Part shown: one piece after another, positions 20,378 to 32,828 of the stretch
Numbering within the stretch: the stretch's first letter is position 1
Layout: the number at the start of each line of letters is the position of its first letter
Assembly (NCBI GenBank): GCA_030760725.1
Contig: JASWHV010000001.1
Span: 23,619,928 to 23,683,927 of the forward strand
From: Neostapfia colusana
Taxonomy: Eukaryota > Streptophyta > Magnoliopsida > Poales > Poaceae
Reading direction: 5' to 3'
DNA: 64,000 nucleotides
Notes under the pieces: generated by a model
Database searches by the model: none
What the model saw: only the letters and a program-made list of their open reading frames with translations
Told to the model about the DNA's origin: nothing
Made by a program: the position numbers and the translations under genes

Positions 20378-20390
20378 TGGTATCAGAGCC
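20378..20390 (+). other. Primer binding site of the copia element
   Basis: TGGTATCAGAGCC follows the 5' LTR after 2 nt and is complementary to the initiator tRNA-Met 3' end. Confidence 0.9.
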
Positions 20391-20436
20391 AGGTTGCTCT
20401 AATCTTTGTGATTTGCACGTGTTTTGACTAATCATC

Positions 20437-22690
20437 ATGGAGAAATACTCCGCCAAACCTTGTGTGTTTAGTGGTATTGATTTTCAGGTTTGGAAGACAC
20501 GCATGGAAGATTTCATCCAGGCGCAAGGCTTTGCAATATGAGAAAAGGTGTACAAGCCTTACGATGTGCCTTCAAACGATCAAATCACGGCTACAAACAT
20601 GAGAGATGTCGACAACAACAACAAGGCTCGGAACTTGATCATACAAGGACTAACTCAGAGCGACTTCGACCGTGTTGCACACCTCCGATCGGCGTACGAT
20701 GTGTGGAGAGCACTTTGTGACTACCACGAAGGATCCAACATGATCAAGGAGGTAAGGCAGGATATGTTCAAGAAAGAATACATGCGCTTTGAGATGCAAC
20801 CCGGTGAGTCCATTGATGACCTCTTTGCTCGCTTTAATAAAATTCTCAGCAACTTGCGTAGCGTCAATGTTAATTTTCAGATGCTGAAAATGCTAGGCAA
20901 TTACTAAGTGCATTAGACATGTCAATTTGGGAGATGAAAGTAACATCCATACGTGAATCCACTGTCATGAGTACTCTTACATTAGATGTGCTTTATTCTA
21001 AGCTAAAAACTCATGAAATTGACATTATATCACGTAAGAACCCAAATAAGACTATTACATTCGTCTCACAACGTGATACGCCTAGCTCCGGCCAATCATC
21101 TAGCAATACACTTGCTTTGCTGTCTTCACTAACCCTGGAACAGATTGAGGAGTTTCTAGAGGAGGAGCTAGTACTTCTTTCTACTAGGTTCTCAAAAGCA
21201 TTGCAAAATGTGAGAACTAGAAGGAGAGGAAGCTCCGGACCTCAACGATGCTTTGAATGTGGTAACACAGGACACTTTCGTACAGATTGCCCTAACCTTT
21301 CAGGTCCTTCTAACCATGATGAAAAGCAGAATAAAGTCAAGTCCTCTTTTGGCAACACCAACAAGAAAAAGAAGGGTTTTACAGGACGCAAACTGATAAA
21401 CAGTTTCATCACTGCACTTCAAGAACTTGGCTCGAGTGATGTAGACATTGGAAGTGATGAAGATGATGATGATCTGGCAAACTTGGGCTTCATGGCGGGC
21501 AAATCAAAATCAAGTGTGGAGGATGCAGAACACAACAGTGACAACAAAGAGGTATGTCCTACTTGCGAAGAAATGTGTGATGCTATTTCTCGTGCCACTA
21601 TTATTGTTAAGAAAAAGGACAAAAAACTTAGCGACAATACTGTTAAAATTGAGTCACTAGAATCTGAAATTAATCGTTTACAATCCTTGATTCCTAGTGA
21701 TGATTCTTGTTCCTCATGTGATTTAATATATGAACAATTGTCCTCTCTAAGAAGTGCACACACCTCCACACTTGATAAACTTGAACTTGAAATCAAAAAG
21801 AACAAAAAGCTTGCTGCACTTAATGATAAAAACTTGAAAGATGCTTGTTGTTCTACAATTGATTTGCATTGTTCTACTTGCGATGATCTTGATAAGAAAT
21901 ACAAGATGCTATGAAACAAATTTCTATATTGAACAATGCTTTACGTTCTCATGAAGTTAAATATTGCTCCAATTGCAAATTAAAAGGAAAAACTTCATGT
22001 GAAAATTTTCTTGATCTATCAAATAAACTTGATAACATGCATAGGCCATTAGATCGGTTTTGTAATGGGAATAAGAACCTAAACTTGCTGCTGAATTCTT
22101 CCAAGTCTTGCAATGGTAAACTGGTTTAGGTTTTGATTCACATGCTCATGCTAAGGAACATCCACCTAAAATTGTAAAATCATTAGGAAGTGGTTTGATT
22201 CAAACAGTTCCTAATAAAAAAGAAGTGGTTTTTAAATCTGCAGGAGTGTTGTCACATTCGGGTTCAAATAAGCATACTGCATGCTCATCTAGACATGAAC
22301 ACAAAGTTAAATTTCATTGTACCTATTGTGGTAGAGATGGTCATGTCATAGATTTTTGTTATAGACTAGCTAAACAACATAAAAAGGAAAGAATGCAAGC
22401 TAGATCTTATAACTCTCATGCAAAATTTGCTGCACATACTAAACCAAATGTCAGGAACATGCAACCTGCTGTTATGAGTCAGAAATATTCAAAGTTCACC
22501 TCCGGAGCTTCAGTTTTTGCCTCAGGACCTTCTGTTTTTGCCTCCGGAGCTACTGATTTTCGTGCTACACAAGTAACACCTCATAGGTCAGTAGTTAAGA
22601 ACAAAAAATCTCAAACTTTGACTCATAAACCTGCTGTTTTATCTCAGCTTTCGCATGTTATTCCTGCTGGACATCGTGTGACTCAGTACT
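20437..22690 (+). pseudogene. gag: copia gag, broken
   Basis: Starts with ATG at 20437 (MEKYSAKPCVFSGIDFQVW). A TGA replaces an expected Trp codon near 20539. A typical copia Gag segment follows (DVWRALCDYHEGSNMIKE, GESIDDLFARFNKIL), then a frameshift near 20880-20910. Two CCHC knuckles are visible, CFECGNTGHFRTDC (about 21251) and CTYCGRDGHVIDFC (about 22320), separated by an acidic and coiled-coil region with repeated CxxC motifs (CPTCEEMC, CSSCDLIYEQ, CSTCDDLDKKY). Further stops lie near 21912 and 22127. The length and double knuckle fit SIRE-type gag. Confidence 0.85.
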
Positions 22691-22749
22691 AGATTCCTAA
22701 ATGCCTTTTAACTAACCCCAGTATTGAGTCATCGACGTATTGTGCTTCT

Positions 22750-24264
22750 ATGTAGGTTACACGCTTGAGGAAGGAGAACATTTGGATTGTGGATTTAGGT
22801 TGCTCACGCCACATGACCGGTAACAAAGAATGGTTCTCCTCTCTCTCTTTTGTGTCACATGTAGAGAATGTTACTTTTGCTGATAATTCTTCAACTCCTA
22901 TAATTGTTAAGGGTACGGTTAGAGTAAATGATCACTACACTTTGAAGGATGTGGCACTTGTCAAAAATTTGAAATACAACTTGCTTTCTGTTTCACAATT
23001 GCTAGATGAAAATCTGGAAATTATTTTCAATAAAAACTGCTGCAAAGTTGTAGGTTCAAATAGTGAGCTTATTTTTAACATGTCTCGGTTTGGAAGAGTT
23101 TTTAAAGCTGATTTTGATATGTATTCCTCTAAGCATAGATGTCTAGTTGCAAATGATTCCAAAGATTTATATTTTTGGCATCGTAAACTTGGTCACGTAG
23201 GCTTTGATCATCTCACGCATGTTAGTGCTCTTGATCGCATACGTGGGCTGCCTAATCTTAAAGGGGACAAAGAAATTGTGTGCTCTTCTTGTAGACATGC
23301 TAAGATGGTTGCAGGTTCACATGCTCCTCTCACAATGACCATGACAACTGAACCGGGTCAACTTTTACACCTTGACACCGTAGGACATTCACGTGTTCAA
23401 TCCTTCCGAGGTAAATGGTATGTTCTTGTGATTGTTGATGACTATTCTAGATACTCTTGGGTTTACTTTATGGCATATAAGAATGAAACTTTTAGTCACT
23501 TTAGAACTTTATTTCTTAGATTATCAGTTGATCACCCAGGATCTTTAAGAGGAATTAGAAGTGATAATGGAACCGAATTGAAAAATCAATCGTTTGATCA
23601 CTTTTGTGCTGAAAATGCAATAGATCATCAATTTTCTTTACCATATGTACCTCAACAAAACGGTGTTGTAGAGAGAAAGAACAGAACCTTAGTTGAGATG
23701 GCTAGGACTATGCTTGATGAATATCAAACTCCTAGGAAATTTTGGGCTGATGCAACTGCAACCGCTTGTTACGTCTCAAATCGTGTTTTCTTGCGTGCTA
23801 AGCTAGGTAAAACACCATATGAGCTCAGGTTTGTACATATGACTAGTGTCACACACTTTAGGGTCTTTGGTTGCAAATGCTTTGTTAAGAAACATGGTAA
23901 TCTTGATAAATTTGAAGCTAGATCTGTTGATGGCATATTTCTTGGTTATCCATCTCATACTAGAGGCTACCGTGTGCTTTTACTTGGTACTAACAAAATT
24001 GTGGAGACTTGTGAGGTTTCTTTTGATGAAGCTAGCCCAGGTACTAGTTCAAATATTGCAGGTCCGGATCCGTATCCGCAGGCGGAGAGTATTTTCGTTG
24101 AAGAAGAGGAAGAAGTGGTGCTGCTGCCTGAAAATTCAGCAGCTAATGACATTGTTCCAGCTCCTGATCTTGATTCACAGCCAGCACCGACGACCACCAT
24201 TGCTGGTCCAGATCCTCCTCATGTCACAAGCTCATCTATTTGTGATGAACATGAAGAAGAATAA
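22750..24264 (+). pseudogene. pol: copia protease-integrase region
   Basis: The protease motif reads DLGCSRHMTG where DSGCSRHMTG is expected: the TCA codon has become TTA, removing the active-site Ser. The GAG-pre-integrase finger (WHRKLGHVGF ... VCSSCRHAKM) and integrase triad follow: D at 23374 (HLDTVG), D at 23563 (SDNGTE) and E at 23671 (GVVERKNRT), the last two 35 residues apart. The frame is open for about 500 codons and stops in an acidic, Pro-rich linker at 24264. Confidence 0.88.
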
Positions 24265-24273
24265 GCTTGTGAA

Positions 24274-25020
24274 GTGTCCACTTCCCTCCAGATTCTCAAA
24301 AGTCATCCTCCACAACAAATTATTGGAAGCTTGCATGAACGAGTTACAAGATCCAGGTTTTTCGACCACAATTGTCATGCTCATTCTGTTTTTGTTGCTT
24401 CTTTTGAACCCAAAGATATATCACACGCACTCACTAATGAATCTTGGATTATTGCCATGCAAGAAGAGTTAGAAAATTTTGAAAGAAATAATGTTTGGAA
24501 ACTTGTACCTCCACCTCAAGGTTACACTTTAATTGGAACTAAATGGGTGTTTAAAAATAAATAAAGTGAGGATGGGGTTGGGGTTAGGAATAAGGCTAGG
24601 TTGGTTGCTCAAGGTTTCACACAAGTTGAAGGTCCAGATTTTGATGAAACTTTTGCTCCTGTTGCTAGATTAGAAGTCATAAGAATTTTGTTAGCTTTTG
24701 CTGCATCTAAAGGTTTTAAGCTATACCAAATGGATGTTAAAAGTGCTTTTCTTAATGGCTACATAGATGAGGAGGTTTATGTCAAACAACCACCTGGTTT
24801 TGAAAATCCAAATTTTCCTAATCATGTTTACAAACTGTCCATAGCCTTGTACGATCTCAAACAAGCCCCTAGAGCATGGTATGATAGGTTAAAAACATTA
24901 TTACTTGAAAAGGGGTTTACCATGGGCAAGGTTGATAAAACTCTTTTTGTGCTTAAGCATGGCAGTGACTCATTATTCATTCAAGTGTATGTGGATGATA
25001 TTATCTTTGGTTGTGCTTCT
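24274..25020 (+). pseudogene. pol: copia reverse transcriptase, 5' part
   Basis: Encodes EELENFERNNVWKLV, KWVFKNK, then after one stop at 24562 ARLVAQGFTQ, DETFAPVARLE, MDVKSAFLNG, LYDLKQAPRAWY and the catalytic VYVDD (24988-24999). It is cut 21 bp later by the CRM-like element at the CTTCT target. The reading frame resumes exactly at 32834 (SHDLVSKFS) when the insert and one duplication are removed. Confidence 0.9.
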
Positions 25021-26195
25021 TGATAGGCCCACGCCGACCACACCATGAAGTATACCGACTACATCAAGCAAGATGGAACAATCATCAAGTCAAGCTGCAC
25101 CAGCTCATGTCTTCGATGGACCAATTACTCGTAGCCGAGCTAAACAGCTACAACAAGAGGTGCACGCACTACTTTGTGAAATTCCATTTATTAATGAGAA
25201 TTATATACTTCCTAAATCGTACATGTTTCTATTACTCAGATTCACCAAGGAGGATGACAAGGACACGCCGAGACTGAACCAGAGAGGAGAACTACGTCGA
25301 ACCAGTTCGGCCTGGCAGAACTGTCATGAAGAAACAGTCATATCTCTTGATTCATAGAAGCTGTGAAGGTCCATGAGTATTTGTTGGAAAGGTGTTGAAG
25401 TCAACTTTCTAATGCCACTAAGTGCCGATTGCTTTAGAGCTCCCAGCTTGGTAGCCGAGTGCTTTTGGTGCAGACTGTTCAGAAGATCAATAGTCAGCCT
25501 GATATCCAAGTTTCCGTGAGAAACTGTATCACTCTACAATATTTCGTGAAGCATGCTACACATGTTGTGAAAGGTTATCAAATTAGCTTTCCAACGCATC
25601 TGGTCCCGTGTCTTTGGATGTCCCTAGGTGGAGTTATGATTAAAACATTGAAGACCACTCAAAAGGCCAGAAGACATGCGGGAAATTGATGACCACTGCA
25701 TGAATGATCAAGCCAGTTGGCCTTCCACCTTCCCACGTGGCTTTTTCAGTTCACATCTATTTTAGACTAGTTGTTGGCATAAATACCGTTCTTTTTGTAA
25801 GCCAAGAGGACTTTTTGATGAATTAAGATTAATCTAGTGATATTTGCAGCCGAGCTGCTTGAGTGTCTTACTCAACCCTTGTTCTTCATTGTTCTTCTTG
25901 AACTTGTGGAGAGATCTCTCTGAGATCCACTAATTCGTGCTCTGCGGGTTCCAGTACGGCTGCCCCGTCTTGTGTGGATTAGCTCCGGTTGTGGTTGTGG
26001 TTCTGCGGTCGTTCGGAGATCGAGTCGAAGTCTTCGCGGTTTCGGTGTCTCTCTCCCCGTCGCTTGGTCGCATCCAACCTTGGTCAGGTATAAAGCTAGT
26101 TATCCGTGCTGTTTCTACAGCAAGTTATCTTGTTCTTGAGCCTCCTGTCGTGAAGATCGGGCCACCCTTCACCGAACCAAATTCGGTGCATATCA
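25021..26195 (+). repeat. 5' LTR of the CRM-like element
   Basis: 1175 bp. A TATA-like box, CATAAATA, is near 25779-25786. The first third is also readable as the C-terminal coding extension seen in the 3' LTR (GPITRSRAKQLQQEV). It ends ATATCA before the PBS. Confidence 0.92.
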
Positions 26196-26197
26196 TG

Positions 26198-26210
26198 TGG
26201 TATCAGAGCT
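26198..26210 (+). other. Primer binding site of the CRM-like element
   Basis: TGGTATCAGAGCT, 2 nt after the LTR; initiator tRNA-Met type. Confidence 0.88.
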
Positions 26211-26810
26211 ATCGTTGTCACGGTAGGTTCATTTTTTTTATCACCCACCCTCCCACCCTTTTTCAATCTGTTACAGTTTTCACCATCCACATATTCATCC
26301 CTGTGTTTATCTTTTACATATATTTGTTTGTCCTATAGTCCAAAGCCTAAAAAAATACCTATAGCCCTTTTGACGGTACTGTTATCTTGTGTTTGCGTTC
26401 TTCCAGTTGCTCGTCACCACCGTTTACCTATATCTTTTGTAATCAGCACCCCTGTTAGTGTTATAAAAAAAAAGAAGAGTAAAAAAAAGAGAGCACAAGT
26501 GAAAAGATTCTGAAGAATTTTTTGTTATGGTTGGGTGTTGAAATTTTCAGTTTTCATATCCAAGTTGGTGGTAATCTTGATAGCAGCATTTTTTTTTATC
26601 TTTTGAGCACATCTTTTTCACTTGATTGGCAGTACCGTAGCCCTCCTTGTTCAGCCACCTATAGGTCCACCAAAACCCTGAACCGGGACTTTCGATTTGT
26701 ACTCCTTACGACCTCTTTACCACCTCCGTTGAAGCTGTCACACCAGCACCATCACAGTTCTTGGGATCAGGCAAGAACTTGGGTAAGTAAGAGGTGAGAT
26801 CGAGTGTGTC

Positions 26811-26841
<31 letters not shown>

Positions 26842-26863
26842 CTTTTTTTTTGCTGCTCCAAAC
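26211..26863 (+). other. Leader of the CRM-like element with (TA)n microsatellite
   Basis: Non-coding, T-rich stretch. An uninterrupted AT dinucleotide run at 26814-26841 followed by T9 lies just before the gag ATG. No gene is supported here. Confidence 0.8.
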
Positions 26864-28335
26864 ATGGCAGACTCAGATTCAAGTGTTCATGGTGGACACC
26901 ATGGTGATAGGGAACCCCCTGTCTCACTAGATGAGATGCGTCGCATGGCTGATTCACTCATGGAGGCCATGGGCAGGCTCCTCGATGAGCGTCTTCCCGC
27001 AGCTGGAGGACGTCGAGCATGTCGTGATCAAGAGGACCGTCATCGAGAGGAGTCCGGCGATGAGAACTCTGGTTTCGGCCATGGATTCAATCGCTTCGGA
27101 GATGGCCCTGACAGATCTGGTGGTGGTCGCCATGCTGATTTTAATAATTACCATGGTGGGCATCGGCGTCGCGCACATAGGCGCAATGCTGATGGTCGCC
27201 GCGTGCATTTTGAAGATGAAGAGTTTGAATATCAAGATCATGAAGAAGGATCTCATGATGATGAAAATCCTTTCGGTCAAGGTGGCAGGTTTGATCGGCG
27301 TCATCATCGCCGGCCTGCTGATTTTGAAGAAAGGGAATACCATCGTGGTCGACGTCCTCATGACAACCCAGATAACATAGCTCGTGTCAAGTTGAGTATT
27401 CCAAAGTTTACTGGAAAGGAGATTCCTTATGAATTTCTTGAATGGGCTGAGCAGTGTGATCAAATATTCCGAGTACATAATCTTTCGGCTCAGCGCCGTG
27501 TGAATCTTGCTTCGGTGGAACTCTCTGGATACGCTCTCACTTGGTGGAACCAAGTGCAGGAGAATCAACGTGATTTGGGACGCGGATATATCAATACATG
27601 GGAGGAGATGAAGCAAGTGATGAGAAGGCGATTCGTGCCATCTAGCTATCGGCGTGATCTCAGGAACCGGTTGCAAATGTTAAAGCAAGGGAAGAGATCA
27701 GTTGATGAGTATTTCAAGGAGATGGAGCTACTGTTGGTGCGGGCTGGAATAAGAGAAGATGCAGAGTCAACAATGGCAAGATTTCTTGGAGGTCTTAATG
27801 AAGAAATTTCTGGTTTTGTGGAGATGTTTCCATATCGTACATTGCAGGATCTTGTTGATCAAGCTATGCGAACAGAGAAGAAGATTCAGCAAGAGTCACG
27901 TGGAAAATCTTATGGCAGCTATTCTATTGCTGCCCCATGGCGCAAACAGCAGTCAAGTACTTCCTATGGTGGTGGACAATCTCAAGGGGTTGCAGCCAAG
28001 TCTTCTCAATCATTTGTTCCATCGAAGATGGCAGCCTCCACCACGTCATCACCAACAACTCAGCAGCGACCCACTGCAAGTTCAGCAGCCCACAGCAATG
28101 TCTCGAGAGCTACATCTTCTTCTCGAAGCAGAGAAATTATATGCCATAAATGCCACGGCCGTGGGCACATTGCTGCTCAATGACCAAGTAAGAGGGCCAT
28201 GTTGTTGAATGATAAAGGTGAATGGGAATCCGAGAGTGATCCGGAAGATGCTGGACCGTATGTGATGAAGAAATTGAGGAGGAAGGGAATGAGATCCAGC
28301 CTGAAGAAGGAGAACATAATTGCTTTATTTCAATA
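26864..28335 (+). pseudogene. gag: gag of the CRM-like element, interrupted at the zinc knuckle
   Basis: Starts at ATG 26864 (MADSDSSVHGGHHGD). A long Arg/His/Asp-rich N-terminal region is followed by the Gag core (IPKFTGKEIPYEFLEWAEQ, LSGYALTWWNQVQ, RRFVPSSYRRDL). The CCHC knuckle reads CHKCHGRGHIAAQ then TGA at 28181-28183 in place of the final Cys codon. An in-frame continuation runs on for about 50 codons beyond. The single TGC-to-TGA change both truncates gag and destroys the knuckle. Confidence 0.88.
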
Positions 28336-28338
28336 CGA

Positions 28339-31300
28339 GTGCTTAGTGTAACAGCAGAAAAGGAAGACAACGGGCAGCGACATAATTTGTTCCATACCCG
28401 TGGACTAATCAAAGATAAGGTGTGTCGCATCATCGTTGATAATGGCAGCTGCAACAATATTGCTAGCCAAGAATTGGTGGACAGATTGGGACTGAAACCA
28501 CGGCGTCATCCTAGTCCATACAAGATGCAGTGGCTTAATGATTGTGGTGCACTACGTGTCAGTCATACTGTGACTGTACCATTCTCTGTTGGTAAATACA
28601 ATGATCATGTGGAGTGCGATGTATTGCCTATGCAAGCCTGCTAGCTTCTGCTCGGTCGACCATGGCTATATGATCTTGATGTCCAGATTTTTGGAAGGAC
28701 CAACAAGCTGTCTTTTGTGTACAAAGGAGAGCGAATTTCCTTGCTTCCTTTGACACCGGAAGAAATTTTGAAGGATGATATCAGGAAGAAACAGCGCGAG
28801 AGCGAGCATCACTTGCGAGTGAGCCACAAAAATAGTAAGGAAGAGTGTCCACAGCCAAATCAAACCCCACAGCTGCAAGGAACCCAGAAACCGGGAAAAG
28901 AGGGTTTAGTAATGATGGCTAGGAAGGGGGATATCAAATCATTGAGTGAACCCGATGCCATGTTCTTTGTACTTATGTACAAGGACACTTTTCTTTCTAC
29001 TAATGCCTTACCCTCTACCTTGCCGAGTACTCTTTTGAATGTCTTGCAGGAATATGAAGATGTCTTTCCGGACGAAGTACCACCAGGACTGCCACCTAAG
29101 AGAGGGATTGAGCATCAAATTGACTTGGTTCCTGGTGCGTCACTTCCGAACAGGGCTGCATACCGCACCAACCCAGAGGAGACAAAAGAAATTCAGCGAC
29201 AAGTGGAGGAATTGATGAAAAAAGGGTATGTACAGGAAAGTCTTTCCCCTTGTGCTGTCCCTGTTTATTTAGTGCCTAAGAAAGATGGGTCTTGGAGACT
29301 GTGTGGATTGCCGCGCAATTAACAACATCACAGTAAGATATAGGCATCCCATTCCTCGCTTAGATGATATGCTTGATGAACTTAGTGGTGCTAATTTTTT
29401 TTACTAAAATTGATTTAAGAAGTGGCTATCATCAGATTCGTATGAAAGAAGGAGATGAGTGGAAAACAGCCTTTAAAACAAAATTTGGATTGTATGAATG
29501 GTTAGTGATGCCTTTCGGTTTAACCAATGCACCTAGTACATTTATGCGATTAATGAATCATGTGCTTAGAACTTTCATTGGTAAATTTGTTGTGGTTTAT
29601 TTTGATGACATCCTAATCTACAGCAAGACTCTTGAAGAACATGTTGCACATATCCAGAGCGTGCTTGCTGTCCTGCGTAAACAAAATTGTACGCTAACCT
29701 TGAGAAGTGCACCTTCTGCACCGACAAGGTAGTTTTCCTTGGTTTTGTTGTTTCAGGACAAGGCGTGGAGGTGGATGCTGAGAAAGTCAAGGCTGTAGAC
29801 GAATGGACGCCTCCACAGAACGTGAGTCAATTGAGAAGCTTCCTTGGACTTGTTGGTTTCTACCGGCGCTTCGTGAAAGATTTCAGCACGATCGCTGCTG
29901 CAATCAATGAGCTGACCAAGAAACACGTACCTTTCAAATGGGGAGAAGCATACCAAAAGGCTTTTAAAGAATTAAAGAAGAAGCTCACAACATCCCCAGT
30001 CCTTGCACTTCCTGATTTCAACAAGACATTTGAAATTGAATGTGATGCAAGTGGAGTTGGGATTGGAGGCGTGCTGATGCAAGAAAAGAGACCAATTTCA
30101 TTCTTCAGTGAAAAGTTAAGTGGTCCGACTTTGAATTATTCAGTTTATGATAAAGAATTATATGCTCTCGTTTGGAGTTTGGAAACTTGGCAACACTACC
30201 TTTATCCTAAAGAATTTGTAATACATTCAGACCATGAATCATTGAAACATATTAAGGGACAACTAAAACTGAATAAACGACATACTAAGTGGAGTGAATT
30301 TATTGAGTCCTTTCCTAATATTGTCAAATATAAGAAAGGTCAAGACAATATTGTAGCTGATGCTTTATCTCGACATCTTGCTTTGCTCACACAACTTGAT
30401 GCTAAAATTCTCGGATTGGAAAGTATAAAGGAATTATATGCCACTGATTCGTACTTTGCTGAACCATATGCCAAGTGCCGTAATGGCAAAGGATGGAAAA
30501 AGTATCATGTGCATGATGGATTTTTATTTCGCACTAACAAACTTTGTATTCCAGATTGCTCTGTTCGACTTTTACTCGTGCAGGAAGCTCATGCAGGTGG
30601 ACTTATGGACCATTTTGGAGCCAAGAAGACGGAGCAAGTGCTGGCCGACCATTTCTTTTGGCCAAAAATGCGACGAGATGTAGAGAGACATGTTCTTCGC
30701 TGCGAAAACTGCCACAAAGCTAAGTCTCGTCTGAACCCTCATGGTTTATATACTCCTCTTCCTATTCCTAATGCACCTTGGGAGGACATTTCAATGGATT
30801 TTGTTCTTGGGTTACCACGGACCAAAAGGGGAAGGGATTCAATTTTTGTCGTGGTTGATCATTTCAGCAAAATGGCACATTTTATTCCTTGCCACAAGAG
30901 CGACGATGCTTCCCGTATTGCTGAATTATTTTTCAGGGAAATCGTGCGACTACATGGAATGCCACGTACCATTGTGTCGGATCGTGACACCAAGTTCTTG
31001 AGCTACTTTTGGAAGACATTGTGGGGCAAACTTGGGACAAGACTGTTGTTCTCCACAACATGTCATCCGCAAACGGACGGCCAAACTGAAGTTGTGAATC
31101 GAACACTATCAATGTTGCTCCGAGCTGTCCTTAAGAACCTGAAACTATGGGAAGAAAGCTTGCCACATGTTGAGTTTGCATACAATAGGGCAGTACACTC
31201 GACCACTAGATTTTGTCCATTTGAAATTGTATATGGATTCACACCCACTGCTCCCATAGATCTTTTGTCTTTACCCATGCAGGAACGTGTGAACTTCGAT

Positions 31301-31993
31301 GCACGCAAGCGAGCTGAATTTGTCAAGAACATTCATGATAGGGCTCGGGCCAATATTGAAAAGATGACCAAGAAGTATGAGAAGCACGCTAACAAGGGTC
31401 GCAGGAAGGTGTTGTTCGAACCAGGGGACTTGGTTTGGGTGCACCTTCGAAAGGATCATTTTCCAGAGCTGCGCAAGAGCAAGTTGCAACCCGGGGCTGA
31501 CGGACCATTCAAATTTCTACGCAAGATCAACGAAAACGCTTATGAAATTGATCTGCCAAGTACTTATGGTGTGAGTACCAGTTTCAATGTGTCCGACCTC
31601 TCTCCATTCTTTGGATTGGAAGAGTCGAGGACGACTCTTTTTCAAGGGGGGGAGGATGATAGGCCCACGCCGACCACACCATCAAGTATACCGACTACAT
31701 CAAGCAAGATGGAACAATCATCAAGTCAAGCTGCACCAGCTCATGTCTTCGATGGACCAATTACTCGTAGCCGAGCTAAACAGCTACAACAAGAGGTGCA
31801 CGCGCTACTTTGTGAAATTCCATTTATTAATGAGAATTATATACTTCCTAAATCGTACATGTTTCTATTACTCAGGTTCACCAAGGAGGATGACAAGGAC
31901 ACGCCGAGACTGAACCAGAGAGGAGAATTACGTCGAACCAGTTCGGCCTGGCAGGACTGTCATGAAGAAACAGTCATATCTCTTGATTCATAG
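28339..31993 (+). pseudogene. pol: pol of the CRM-like element, running into its 3' LTR
   Basis: Protease (VDNGSCNNIAS), stop at 28642-28644 where a CAG Gln codon is likely (before LLLGRPW), RT with a 2-nt loss near 29306 (LCVDCRAIN expected) and another 1-nt loss near 29685, then 768 open codons. The RT active site FDD is at 29601-29609. RNase H has ECDASG. The integrase has an HHCC finger and triad D 30797, D 30980, E 31088 (last pair 35 residues apart). The frame passes through hairpin and polypurine tract and ends 337 nt inside the 3' LTR, adding a basic-acidic C-terminus with GPITRSRAKQLQQEV. No canonical chromodomain was seen. Confidence 0.9.
31620..31656 (+). other. Stem-loop and polypurine tract of the CRM-like element
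   Basis: An 8-bp inverted repeat, AAGAGTCG / CGACTCTT with loop AGGA (31620-31639), precedes AAGGGGGGGAGGA (31644-31656), which abuts the 3' LTR. Here both lie inside the pol reading frame (EESRTTLFQGGEDD). Confidence 0.8.
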
Positions 31994-32828
31994 AAGCTGT
32001 CAAGGTCCATGAGTACTTGTTGGAAAGGTGTTGAAGTCAACTTTCTAATGCCACTAAGTGCCGAGTGCTTTAGAGCTCCCAGCTTGGCAGCCGAGTGCTT
32101 TTGGTGCAGACTGTTCAGAAGATCAATAGTCAGCCTGATATCCAAGTTTCTGTGAGAAACTGTATCACTCTACAATATTTCGTGAAGCATGCTACACATG
32201 GTGTGAAAGGTTATCGAATTAGCTTTCCAACGCATCTGGTCCCGTGTCTTTTGGATGTCCCTAGGTGGAGTTATGATTAAAACATTGAAGACCACTCAAA
32301 AGGCCAGAAGACATGCGGGAAATTGATGACCACTGCATGAATGATCAAGCCAGTTGGCCTTCCACCTTCCCACATGGCTTTTTCAGTTCACATCTATTTT
32401 GAGACTAGTTGTTGGCATAAATACCGCTCTTTTTGTAAGCCAAGAGGACTTTTTGATGAATTAAGATTAATCCAGTGATATTTGCAGCCGAGCTGCTTGA
32501 GTGTCTTACTCAACCCTTGTTCTTCCTTGTTCTTCTTTAACTTTTGGAGAGATCTCTCTGAGATCCACTAATTCGTGCTCTGCGGGTTCCAGTACGGCTG
32601 CCCCGTCTTGTGTGGATTAGCTCCGGTTGTGGTTCTGCGGTCGTTCAGAGATCGAGTCGAAGTCTTCGCAGTTTCGGTGTCTCTCTCCCCGTCGCTTGGT
32701 CGCATCCAACCTTGGTCAGGTATAAAGCTAGTTATCCGCGCTGTTTCTACAGCAAGTTTATCTTGTTCTTGAGCCTCCTGTCGTGAAGATCGGGCCACCC
32801 TTCGCCGAACCAAATTCGGTGCATATCA
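31657..32828 (+). repeat. 3' LTR of the CRM-like element
   Basis: 1172 bp, TGATAGG to ATATCA, followed by CTTCT. It overlaps the last 112 codons of pol. Confidence 0.92.

Larger units (their letters stand above)
25021..32828 (+). mobile_element. Ty3/gypsy element, CRM-like, inserted in copia RT
   Basis: The element is 7808 bp and is flanked by CTTCT (25016-25020 and 32829-32833). LTRs of 1175 and 1172 bp begin TGATAGG and end ATATCA; I counted roughly 25-30 differences between them (about 2-2.5 percent). Internal order is PBS, leader, gag, protease, RT, RNase H, integrase. The RT and integrase text (for example KCTFCTDKVVFLGFVVS and LGLPRTKRGRDSIFVVVD) and the extension of pol into the 3' LTR resemble CRM-type chromoviruses; this placement is by memory and should be tested by a tree. 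Four or more disabling changes make it defective. Confidence 0.93.

Noticed and set aside
26954..27676. 240-codon frame antisense to CRM-like gag
   Set aside because: A shadow of the gag reading frame, with no domain and a non-ATG context.
25021..32828. CRM-like element as evidence that the window is a centromere core
   Set aside because: There is no satellite array, the element is degenerate, and CRM relatives also occur outside centromeres.
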